Assembly (NCBI GenBank): GCA_000435075.1
Contig: FR890592.1
Location: 1-26,086 of the forward strand
Source: Bacteroides sp. CAG:770
Lineage (GTDB): Bacteria; Bacteroidota; Bacteroidia; Bacteroidales; UBA932
Direction of reading: 5' to 3'
Length of the DNA: 26,086 nucleotides
Shown here in pieces: positions 15,078 to 23,432 of the stretch. Every line of letters starts with the position of its first letter. Within the stretch, counting starts at the first letter, position 1. The position numbers were made by a program, and so were the translations under genes. The notes under the pieces are model-generated. The model made no database searches. It saw nothing but the letters and a program-made list of their open reading frames with translations, and was not told the origin of the DNA.

Positions 15078-18000
15078 ATGAAAAGCGTATTTTCTACAAT
15101 TCTGACAACGCTGTGCCTCTTTCTGGCAGGAGTGCTGTCATACGCACAGAATACGATTTTGGTAACCGGAACTGTCAAGGACGGATCTGGAGCCCCGGTA
15201 ATCGGAGCCAGTGTCATGCAGAAGGGTGCGACTGTGGGTGCCGCAACCGACCTTGACGGAAAGTACAATGTTTCGGTCCCTTCAAATGCTATTCTGGAAT
15301 TCTCCTGCATCGGAATGACCACGCAGGAAGTGAATGTAAACGGACGTACAGTCATCAATGTCGTGCTTACGGAAGATTCCAACTTTCTCGAGAGTGTAGT
15401 CGTAGTCGGCTATGGTACCCAGAAAAGAGGATCATTGACAGGTGCAGTCGCCGGAATCAATTCCGGTGAATTGATGAAGACAAAGACAGAGAACCCTCAG
15501 AATATGCTTACAGGACGAGTTCCGGGAGTGCGAGTATGGCAGACCAGTGCGGAGCCTGGAACCTACAGCGCCAATATGGATATCCGAGGCCTTGGTTCAC
15601 CGCTTGTCGTCATTGATGGAGTTCCTCGTACTGTGTCTGATTTCCAGAGACTTACACCTGAGGATATCGAGAATGTATCTGTATTGAAAGATGCTTCTGC
15701 CGCCATCTACGGAGTCCGTGGCGCGAATGGAGTTATCCTCGTTTCCACCAAGCAGGGACAGGCCGGAAAGTCCAAAGTGTCATACAATGGTTCATATACA
15801 ATCCAGACACCTTCCAAGATGCCTGAACTTATGAACGCCTTCGATGCGATGACTATTTACAATGAAAAGTCAATGAATTCCATGACCGGCGGCAACATCG
15901 TCTATGGTGAAGATGCATTCGAGGCATTCAGAAACGGCACCAGACGCGAGACAGACTGGAATAGCCTGATAATTGCCAAGACGGCTCCCCAGACCCAGCA
16001 TGACATCAGCATCAGCGGAGGTTCTGAGAAAGTTCAGTATTATGTGTCAATGGGATACATCTATCAGGAAGGCTTCTTCAAGTCAAGGGACCTGAACTAC
16101 AACAAGTATAACTTCAGGGCAAACCTTACAGCTGAAATAGTCAAGGGCCTGAAATTCAACATGAACATTTCCGGACTTCAGGACAAGAGACATACTCCAT
16201 ACACAAGTTCAGTCGATATTATCCGAAACTATTGGAAACAGGGAGTGCTCTATCCTGCATATGCGGATCCTGAGAACACGATGCTCAACTACGAAGGTCT
16301 TGATCTGGAGCAGAATACCGTTGCGATGATGACTTCGGACGTTTCCGGATACAGGACATACGAACAGAAGAACATCACTGTCTCTCCATCCATCGAATAT
16401 GACTTCGGAACAGCATGGAAGCCTCTTGAAGGATTGAAAATCAAGGGTATGTTCAGTTATGACTACCGTCAGGATGACAATGAGGCTTTCCGCAAGGAAT
16501 ATTACCTCTATGCCCAGAACAAGGTTACAGGAGATTACGAGCAGAAACTCTTTGCAGATAGCTCACCTAACAACCTCCGCAAAGACAACTACAGCAAGTG
16601 GCAGACACTTTCTCAGGTTCTCCTCAATTATAACAGGGAGTTTGCCGGCAAACACGACGTAGGAGCCACACTCGGTTGGGAGGTCCAGAAGCGTCGCGGA
16701 AGCAACTACTTCGCCTACGGTGATCTGGCATTCGGTTCTCCTTATTTCACGGCACTGTCAAGCGATAATCAGGTGGTCGGTATGGATGCTTCTTCCGGAC
16801 AGTTCTATGAACTTGGATATGAGGCGCTTATCGGCAGATTGAACTACTCTTTCGATGACAGGTATCTGGTTGAGGCCCAGTTCCGTTATGACGGTTCTTC
16901 AAAGTTCGCCAGAGGACATCAGTGGGGATTCTTCCCTTCGGTTTCTGCCGGATGGCGCATTTCTCAGGAGCCATTCTTCAAGAATTGTGCAGCATTGAAC
17001 TTCATCAACCAGCTGAAAGTCCGCGCCAGCTACGGTGAACTGGGAGATGACAGCGGCCTGAACTATGAATGGGTTACAGGTTATATCTATCCTGCCACAT
17101 CGGGTAACGCGGAGAACGGTTACTACAACCAGTATGCTCCTGGCTACATGCTTAACGGCTCATTTGTGTTCGGCGTGAACACCCAGCCTCTTCCTAATAC
17201 CAACATCACATGGTACACCTCCAAGACTTTCAATGTTGGAGTGGATTTCGAAGCGTGGAACGGTATGCTCGGCATGTCATTCGACTACTTCCATCGTAAA
17301 AGGACTGGTCTCTTCGGTCAGAGAAGTTCTGACGTGCCTACAATCGTGGGAGCATCTCCATCGAAGGAGAATGTGAACAGTGACAGCCACATGGGTCTCG
17401 AACTTCAGCTCACACATAAGAACCGTATCGGCGAATTCACTTATGGCATTACTGGAATCGCCACAGTCACCAGACAGAAGTATCTTACATATGTGGAGAA
17501 CGGCGGTTACGGAAACTCTTACGACAAGTGGCGTCATGACAATATGAACAACCGCTATCAGGGCGTACAGTTCGGATACACGGGTAACGGCAGGTTTACA
17601 AGTTGGGAAGATATCTGGTCTTACGGAATCTATCATGAGAGCAGCACTCTGCCTGGAGACTACAAATATGAAGACTGGAATGGTGACGGTGAGATCAATG
17701 ACCTTGACGAGCATCCGTACGCTTTCGACCAGACTCCTTGGATGAACTACTCTCTTGCATTCGACTTCGGATGGAAAGGCATTGACCTGAGTATCCTCTT
17801 CCAGGGCTCGGCTCTCGGTTCAATGGCATATCGCGAGCCTCTCTACTCGATTTGGGGTTCAAATGGTGGCGGTACATTGAAACAGTACCTTGACAGATGG
17901 CATCCGTCAGACCCTTCAGCAGACCCTTATTCGCCTCAGACTGACTGGATATCAGGATATTATGGATATACCGGACACTATCCTTCAGAGAATTCGTCAT

Positions 18001-18230
18001 TCAACAGGGTAAGCACCGCATATCTCCGTCTGAAGAGCGTCGAACTCGGATATACCTTCCCTACAATCAACTGGGCAAAAGACCTGAACCTCAGAGTATT
18101 TTTCAATGCCTACAATCCATTGACCTTCACAAAAGTCAGGTTTGTGGACCCTGAACACCCTGACAGCGACCTCGGACGTATGTACCCTCTGAACAAGACT
18201 TACACATTCGGTCTCAATCTTTCATTCTAA
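15078..18230 (+). CDS. SusC family TonB-dependent outer-membrane transporter
   Basis: A 1050-residue outer-membrane importer for oligosaccharides. The start at 15078 gives a clean signal peptide (1-23, ending SYAQ); the upstream in-frame ATG at 15018 lies inside the mannanase gene and is unlikely. A carboxypeptidase-regulatory-like domain fills about 27-99, the TonB box region is ESVVVVGYGTQ (105-115), and the plug domain follows with TGRVPGVRV, DIRGLGSPLVVIDG and KDASAAIYGVRGANGVILV. The remainder is beta-barrel ending in YTFGLNLSF with the usual terminal Phe. The stop overlaps the first possible ATG of SusD by one base, consistent with tight co-expression. Import of GH76 products is inferred from context. 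Confidence 0.96.
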   Translation: MKSVFSTILTTLCLFLAGVLSYAQNTILVTGTVKDGSGAPVIGASVMQKGATVGAATDLDGKYNVSVPSNAILEFSCIGMTTQEVNVNGRTVINVVLTEDSNFLESVVVVGYGTQKRGSLTGAVAGINSGELMKTKTENPQNMLTGRVPGVRVWQTSAEPGTYSANMDIRGLGSPLVVIDGVPRTVSDFQRLTPEDIENVSVLKDASAAIYGVRGANGVILVSTKQGQAGKSKVSYNGSYTIQTPSKMPELMNAFDAMTIYNEKSMNSMTGGNIVYGEDAFEAFRNGTRRETDWNSLIIAKTAPQTQHDISISGGSEKVQYYVSMGYIYQEGFFKSRDLNYNKYNFRANLTAEIVKGLKFNMNISGLQDKRHTPYTSSVDIIRNYWKQGVLYPAYADPENTMLNYEGLDLEQNTVAMMTSDVSGYRTYEQKNITVSPSIEYDFGTAWKPLEGLKIKGMFSYDYRQDDNEAFRKEYYLYAQNKVTGDYEQKLFADSSPNNLRKDNYSKWQTLSQVLLNYNREFAGKHDVGATLGWEVQKRRGSNYFAYGDLAFGSPYFTALSSDNQVVGMDASSGQFYELGYEALIGRLNYSFDDRYLVEAQFRYDGSSKFARGHQWGFFPSVSAGWRISQEPFFKNCAALNFINQLKVRASYGELGDDSGLNYEWVTGYIYPATSGNAENGYYNQYAPGYMLNGSFVFGVNTQPLPNTNITWYTSKTFNVGVDFEAWNGMLGMSFDYFHRKRTGLFGQRSSDVPTIVGASPSKENVNSDSHMGLELQLTHKNRIGEFTYGITGIATVTRQKYLTYVENGGYGNSYDKWRHDNMNNRYQGVQFGYTGNGRFTSWEDIWSYGIYHESSTLPGDYKYEDWNGDGEINDLDEHPYAFDQTPWMNYSLAFDFGWKGIDLSILFQGSALGSMAYREPLYSIWGSNGGGTLKQYLDRWHPSDPSADPYSPQTDWISGYYGYTGHYPSENSSFNRVSTAYLRLKSVELGYTFPTINWAKDLNLRVFFNAYNPLTFTKVRFVDPEHPDSDLGRMYPLNKTYTFGLNLSF

Positions 18231-18250
18231 TGATTAAACAGAATAAGAGT

Positions 18251-20326
18251 ATGAAAAAGATATTGATATATATGGCGGCTGTTCTCATGAGCGTGATGTC
18301 ATGCACAGAGATGGATCTCCCTCCGAAGAACACTGTCACAGACGATGACCTCCTTTCAAACCAGGCCGGCATGTCGATTTATATGGCGACTCTTTACAGC
18401 AAGATGCCTTGGGAGGACTTCAAATACATGGCACAGTGGGGTATCAACTGGAACGGATGGCTTGCCAGCCTCGGTATCGAGGGCACTGGTGAGGCTCTGG
18501 ACCGTGACGGTGTCTGCACTTCCTTCACCGGAGAGGACACGCCTTACTGGTCACGCGCATTCGAACTCTTGAGAAATGCAAACCACCTTATCGCAGCGCT
18601 TCCCGCATATAGCGGAAATTATCCGGAGGTTACATATAACGAGTTCCTCGGACAGGCCTATTTCGTAAGGGCATATGTATTCTACAAGATGGCATGCCGT
18701 TTCGGAGGCGTACCTCTGGTGACAACCGAGATTGACTATCCTGGAGAGGAGTCTAAGATTGACCTTCCTCGTGCGTCCGAGCGTGAAACATGGGAGCAGG
18801 TTCTCGCCGATTTCGATCAGGCTGCCGAACTTCTTCCTGTCAATCCTACCTTTGAGGGTACGGCCAACAAGTATGCTGCACTCGCATTCAAAGCTGAGGC
18901 TATGCTTTACGCAGGCTCGGTGGCCAAGTACAATGAGACAGTATCCGGACGTCTTACCGGCATCGGTGAGAAGACAGGTGTCAGGGTTATCGGATTCGCT
19001 GAAGACGAGTGGCAGGACTGCTCCAAGAAATGGTTCTCCGAGGCATACAAGGCTGCCAGGGAAGTCATGAAGTCCGGCAAGTATTCCCTTTACAAGAAGT
19101 CTTGGGCAAAGGGCGACAGGGAAGCTCAGTACAAGAACATGGTGGCCATGTGGAAAGACCTTACCAGTCCTGAGAACATCCTTGTGAAGAGATATGAATA
19201 TCCTACCGTAACTCACGGCCTCGACGCATATTGCTCTCCATTCATATTCAGGGCCCCTCTCTGTTCGGGTTCATGTCCGTCCCTCGATTTCATTGAACTT
19301 TTCGATGGATTCGACAGATATGATGACGGATACACCATCAGAGTTACTGACGGAAACAGCAATGCTACAGGCAATTACCTTCTTTACGATTCGCCGATGG
19401 ATTTCTTTGCCAATGCCGAGCCGCGTCTCCGTGCATATGTGATTTTCCCTGGCGACGTGTTCAAGAAAAAGGAAATCGAAATCCGCGCCGGAGTCTATAC
19501 CGGTTCTGCACCTATCAAGCCGTTGCTCAGTGATTATTCCTATTCCGGAGCAAATACCAAATATCAGCACCTGGATATCTATACCGGCTCGAACGGTACA
19601 GCCAAGAAGTTGTATCTCAGCCCTAACTCAGGTACAAACCAGGAAATTGTCAAGATTGACGGCAAGTCTATGAATGCTGCGGGAGAGAACGGTCCGTTCT
19701 ACAGCAACGGAGAAGGCAATCTTACCGGCCTTTACCTCAGAAAGTACCTGGATGAGGATCTCGCTGTCGAGAATATCGGAGAGGGCAAGTCTGACCAGCC
19801 GTTCATCCTCATGAGATATGCTGATGTCCTCCTCGCTGCAGCAGAGTCAGCTGTAGAACTTTCGCTTGCAGGAGTCTCTTCTCCTGTCGAAGGCGACAAC
19901 ATGCTGGAAGTTGCGACAACAGCTATCAATGATATTCGCGAAAGAGCCGGTGCGACACTTCTTTCAGGAAGTCTTACGGCAAGCAACGAATCACGTGATG
20001 TCGTGCGTAAGGAACGCCGGAAGGAACTTGCCTTCGAGCACAAGACCAAATGGGATCTCAGACGTTGGAGAGTAATTGACGAGAACAACAGAGACGGTTT
20101 CTGGGGTGAGAAGAGAGACTCCAAAGAGTTCAGCAGCGGTACACAGTTCCGTTTCAAGGGCCTGTATCCTTTCTACAGCTCAGAGACAGGCAAATACTTC
20201 TTCGATGAAAGCTATCAGTGGGTTTCAATGAAGACTTTCGGTTATAACGTAGTCGATTACTATTTCTCAATCCCTTCAGGCGAAGTGTCCAAGAGCAAAT
20301 ATATCGACCAGCAGCCAAACAGATAA
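18251..20326 (+). CDS. SusD family surface glycan-binding lipoprotein
   Basis: A 691-residue lipoprotein that caps the SusC barrel and captures glycans at the cell surface. The start at 18251 is chosen because MKKILIYMAAVLMSVMSC is a complete lipoprotein signal with Cys18; an in-frame ATG at 18230 adds seven polar residues. Typical SusD features are FLGQAYFVRAYVFYKMACRFGGVPL in the N-terminal TPR-like part, cited here as FVRAYVFYKM and RFGGVPLV, and near the end VVRKERRKELAFEHKTKWDLRR, seen as ERRKELAFE and KWDLRRW. It is at the long end for the family. It is paired with SusC directly upstream and the DUF3823 gene 13 bases downstream. Confidence 0.94.
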   Translation: MKKILIYMAAVLMSVMSCTEMDLPPKNTVTDDDLLSNQAGMSIYMATLYSKMPWEDFKYMAQWGINWNGWLASLGIEGTGEALDRDGVCTSFTGEDTPYWSRAFELLRNANHLIAALPAYSGNYPEVTYNEFLGQAYFVRAYVFYKMACRFGGVPLVTTEIDYPGEESKIDLPRASERETWEQVLADFDQAAELLPVNPTFEGTANKYAALAFKAEAMLYAGSVAKYNETVSGRLTGIGEKTGVRVIGFAEDEWQDCSKKWFSEAYKAAREVMKSGKYSLYKKSWAKGDREAQYKNMVAMWKDLTSPENILVKRYEYPTVTHGLDAYCSPFIFRAPLCSGSCPSLDFIELFDGFDRYDDGYTIRVTDGNSNATGNYLLYDSPMDFFANAEPRLRAYVIFPGDVFKKKEIEIRAGVYTGSAPIKPLLSDYSYSGANTKYQHLDIYTGSNGTAKKLYLSPNSGTNQEIVKIDGKSMNAAGENGPFYSNGEGNLTGLYLRKYLDEDLAVENIGEGKSDQPFILMRYADVLLAAAESAVELSLAGVSSPVEGDNMLEVATTAINDIRERAGATLLSGSLTASNESRDVVRKERRKELAFEHKTKWDLRRWRVIDENNRDGFWGEKRDSKEFSSGTQFRFKGLYPFYSSETGKYFFDESYQWVSMKTFGYNVVDYYFSIPSGEVSKSKYIDQQPNR

Positions 20327-20339
20327 AAAACTGATGATT

Positions 20340-21167
20340 ATGAAAAGAATTTTTACATATATTCCGGTACTTGCTGCGGCTGTCATTGCTGCATCATCAT
20401 GCTCTCTTTTCCAGCTGGACAATGCTGAAGGCCCTAAAGAGACCATCAAAGGAAAGGTAGTGGATGTAGAAACCGGTGAGCCTGTCCTTACCGACCAGGG
20501 AAGCGAGGGCATCCGTGTCAGACTGACTGAACTCAGCTATGGCGAAAACGCCACCCACAATCCTGATTTCTATTGCCGTCCTGACGGAACTTTCCAGAAC
20601 ACAAAGATCTTCAAGGGGAACTACAATATCCGCATTGACGGTCCTTTCATTCCTATCGTAAGGGAAACTTCAGACGGAGTGCCTATCTCAGACGGCTCTA
20701 TCGTGACTGACATCAAGGGTACTACCGAGGTGGAATTCAAGGTCCATCCTTTCCTCAAAGTGGAAATCGTAGGAGAACCTCAGGTTTCCGGCGGAGTAAT
20801 CACCGCGCAGGTCAAAGTGACCAGAGCCGTTTCCAAGGAAACATTCAAGGAACTGGTGGAACCGATGGGAGGTTATTCCGATGACTTTACCAATGTTACT
20901 GATATCCAGCTGTTTGTGGGCTACTCCTCTACTATGGGATATCGTGCCCGCGATACCAGATGGTCCACAGCATTGGAATTCGGCGGAGACTCTTTCGAGG
21001 CAAAATTGGGCGAGCCTGTGACAATCCAGTCTTCTACTTCGACGACTATCCCTTCAGGCAGAAAGGTATTCATCAGGGCCGCGGCCAGAATCAACTATGA
21101 TACCCCTCGCGGAAGCGGTACACGCCGTTACAACTATAGTGAAGTAATGGAAGTGAATATTCCTTAA
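20340..21167 (+). CDS. DUF3823 SusD-associated lipoprotein
   Basis: A 275-residue lipoprotein of the DUF3823 family, commonly encoded just after SusD. The start at 20340 (MKRIFTYIP) gives a lipoprotein signal with Cys21; an ATG two codons earlier is less likely. The first half (about 25-125) is a carboxypeptidase-regulatory-like beta domain recognised by KGKVVDVETGEPV, GIRVRLTELSYG and RPDGTFQNTKIFKGNYNI. The second half is a further beta-sandwich with VEFKVHPFLKVEI and VFIRAAARINYDTPRGSGTRRYNYS. Family members are thought to be accessory surface glycan-binding proteins; no enzymatic residues are evident. It is the last gene before the hairpin at 21185-21225. Confidence 0.85.
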   Translation: MKRIFTYIPVLAAAVIAASSCSLFQLDNAEGPKETIKGKVVDVETGEPVLTDQGSEGIRVRLTELSYGENATHNPDFYCRPDGTFQNTKIFKGNYNIRIDGPFIPIVRETSDGVPISDGSIVTDIKGTTEVEFKVHPFLKVEIVGEPQVSGGVITAQVKVTRAVSKETFKELVEPMGGYSDDFTNVTDIQLFVGYSSTMGYRARDTRWSTALEFGGDSFEAKLGEPVTIQSSTSTTIPSGRKVFIRAAARINYDTPRGSGTRRYNYSEVMEVNIP

Positions 21168-21184
21168 CGTTTTGTATCAACAGC

Positions 21185-21225
21185 GGGGATGAGGATAATT
21201 TCAGAACTATCCTCATCCCCTTTTT
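21185..21225 (+). terminator. Perfect 13-bp hairpin with T-run inside the PUL
   Basis: Bases 21185-21197 pair without mismatch to 21208-21220 around a 10-base loop, followed immediately by TTTTT. This is a textbook intrinsic terminator. The next gene begins only 13 bases after the T-run, too close for a separate promoter beyond it, so it probably works as a partial terminator or 3'-end stabiliser that sets expression of susCD above the downstream enzymes. Confidence 0.85.
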
Positions 21226-21237
21226 AAATTACATTTC

Positions 21238-23415
21238 ATGAACGGAGTTAAGATAATCACAAATCTGGCTGCGACTGCGCTGCTCGTGTCAGCCTGTGCC
21301 GCCGGACATGTGGCATCGGAAAACAATACCAAGACGACATTCCAGACATCACGCGGATGGATGCCGGAAATAGACAACAGGGCTGATGCCGTGATGGTTT
21401 ACGGCGTCGGCGGAAATCCGTCAGACAAAGGACGTGGAAAGAAAACTTTGGAAGACAGAATCGCATCCTGGAAAGAACGTGGATATAAGGTGGATTTCAT
21501 GACCGGCATAGCCTGGGGAGAGTACCAGGACTACTTTACCGGAGAATGGGATGGAAAATGGCATCTCGATGAGGGACAGGTCAATGCCGAAGGCGATACC
21601 ATATGGCATGGTCATATGGTGCCGTATATTGTCCCTACAGAAAACTATCTTGAATATTTCAAGGAAAGACACATCAAGAGAGTCATTGATGCCGGCATAA
21701 CTTCCATCTATCTGGAAGAACCGGAATTCTGGGCGCGCTCAGGCTACAGTGAGGCGTTCAAACGCGAATGGAAAGAATATTACGGAACAGACTGGAGACC
21801 ACAGGACGAGTCTCCTGAGGCCACATATATGTCCGGAAAGCTCAAGTACCATCTGTACTATAGGGCTCTGGACGAGGCGTTTACATTCGCCAAGGAATAT
21901 GGCAGGAGCAAGGGCCTTGATGTGAAATGCTACGTGCCGACACATTCGCTCCTGAATTACTCGCAGTGGAAGATAGTCAGTCCGGAAGCAAGTCTGGCAT
22001 CCCTTCCTTGTGTGGACGGTTATATCGCACAGGTATGGACCGGAACCTCCAGAGAACCGGACTATTACAACGGCATCTGCAAGGAAAGGGTATTCGAAAC
22101 CGCATTCCTGGAATACGGCTGCATGGCATCAATGACAGCACCTACCGGCCGCAAGGTCTGGTTCCTCACGGATCCTATCGAAGATCGGCCGCGTGACTGG
22201 GAGGATTACCGCAGAAACTATCAGGCCACATTCACGGCCCAGCTTCTCTATCCGCAGATAAACAGCTATGAGATAATGCCTTGGCCTGAGCGGATCTATA
22301 CCGGACTCTATAACAAGAGCAAGGACTCTGACGAGAAGATACACATCCCGTCGGACTATGCCACCATGATGCAGATAATGGTCAATGCCCTTCAGAATAT
22401 GCCTTTGGCGGAAACTCAAGTGTCAGGCACACACGGAATCAATGTGCTGATGGGCAACTCCCTAATGTTCCAGAGATTTCCTGAACATGAAGGATACGAT
22501 GATCCGCAGCTGTCCAATTTCTATGGAATGTCAATGCCGCTTCTCAAGACCGGTGTCCCTGTAGGAATCGTGCACATCGAGAACCTCGGATTCGAAAAGG
22601 CATTGAAAGATACCAAAGTGCTGATTATGACCTATTCCAATATGAAACCTCTGGATTCCAAGGCCCATGCCTATATTGCGGAATGGGTAAAGGCGGGAGG
22701 AAATCTCATATATGCAGGACGTGATGATGACCCGTTCCAGACTGTGTCTGAATGGTGGAACAAGGACGGGAACAACTATGCCTCCCCATCCGACCATCTG
22801 TTCTCTCTTATGGGCATAAGTTCAGCTCCATCTGCAGGGGACTACAAGTTCGGAAAAGGCAAAGTGCGTATAATCCGTCAGGACCCGAAGGAATTCGTGC
22901 TGGAGAAAAACGGTGCGGAACCGCTGATTGGCGCAGTTGAGGAATTGTGTGGCGGCAACATTGAAAAGAAGAACAGCTTTCTCCTCGAAAGAGGCATGTA
23001 TCTTCTCGCCGCGGTATTGGACGAAAGCGTTTCTCCGGAGTCTTTGAAACTTGAGGGCCGATATATTGACCTGTACGACCCATCCTTGCCGATATGTCAG
23101 AATGTCGAGGTCAGACCTGGCGTGCAGCGGCTTTTCATTGACCTTTCCAAAGTCAGAAAGGACAGTCCGATGATACTCGCGGCAGCCAGCCGTGCGGAAA
23201 ACGAGACACTCTCGGGCCGGACCTTCTCGTATGTCGCCAAAAGTCCGGCGGCTACTGTCAATGTCTCCAGAGTCCTTCTGCCTGCTGCACCCAAGTCGCT
23301 CAAGGTCAATGATAAAGAATGCCTTGACCTGAATTGCTGGGATGAAGCCAGCCAGACCTATCTTCTCACATTTGACAATAATCCGGACGGAGTGGCCGTT
23401 GAATTTGCTTGGTAA
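21238..23415 (+). CDS. Putative glycoside hydrolase-like lipoprotein, family not recognised
   Basis: A 725-residue lipoprotein (lipobox LVSAC, Cys20). Residues about 45-380 look like a (beta/alpha)8 barrel with acidic strand ends: SIYLEEPEFWARSGY (156-170, Glu160, Glu161 and Glu163) and NSYEIMPWPERIY (342-354, Glu345 and Glu351) are candidate catalytic positions. About 395-540 resembles the glutamine-amidotransferase-like middle domain of GH42-type enzymes (VLIMTYSNMKPLD, WVKAGGNLIYAGRDDD), and a C-terminal beta-sandwich follows. The layout is GH-A-clan-like, but I cannot assign a named CAZy family. Its place between GH76/SusCD and GH92 suggests a mannan-side-chain or linkage-specific activity. 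A TIM-barrel protein without activity is also possible. Confidence 0.7.
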   Translation: MNGVKIITNLAATALLVSACAAGHVASENNTKTTFQTSRGWMPEIDNRADAVMVYGVGGNPSDKGRGKKTLEDRIASWKERGYKVDFMTGIAWGEYQDYFTGEWDGKWHLDEGQVNAEGDTIWHGHMVPYIVPTENYLEYFKERHIKRVIDAGITSIYLEEPEFWARSGYSEAFKREWKEYYGTDWRPQDESPEATYMSGKLKYHLYYRALDEAFTFAKEYGRSKGLDVKCYVPTHSLLNYSQWKIVSPEASLASLPCVDGYIAQVWTGTSREPDYYNGICKERVFETAFLEYGCMASMTAPTGRKVWFLTDPIEDRPRDWEDYRRNYQATFTAQLLYPQINSYEIMPWPERIYTGLYNKSKDSDEKIHIPSDYATMMQIMVNALQNMPLAETQVSGTHGINVLMGNSLMFQRFPEHEGYDDPQLSNFYGMSMPLLKTGVPVGIVHIENLGFEKALKDTKVLIMTYSNMKPLDSKAHAYIAEWVKAGGNLIYAGRDDDPFQTVSEWWNKDGNNYASPSDHLFSLMGISSAPSAGDYKFGKGKVRIIRQDPKEFVLEKNGAEPLIGAVEELCGGNIEKKNSFLLERGMYLLAAVLDESVSPESLKLEGRYIDLYDPSLPICQNVEVRPGVQRLFIDLSKVRKDSPMILAAASRAENETLSGRTFSYVAKSPAATVNVSRVLLPAAPKSLKVNDKECLDLNCWDEASQTYLLTFDNNPDGVAVEFAW

Positions 23416-23432
23416 GTAACATTAACATTGAT

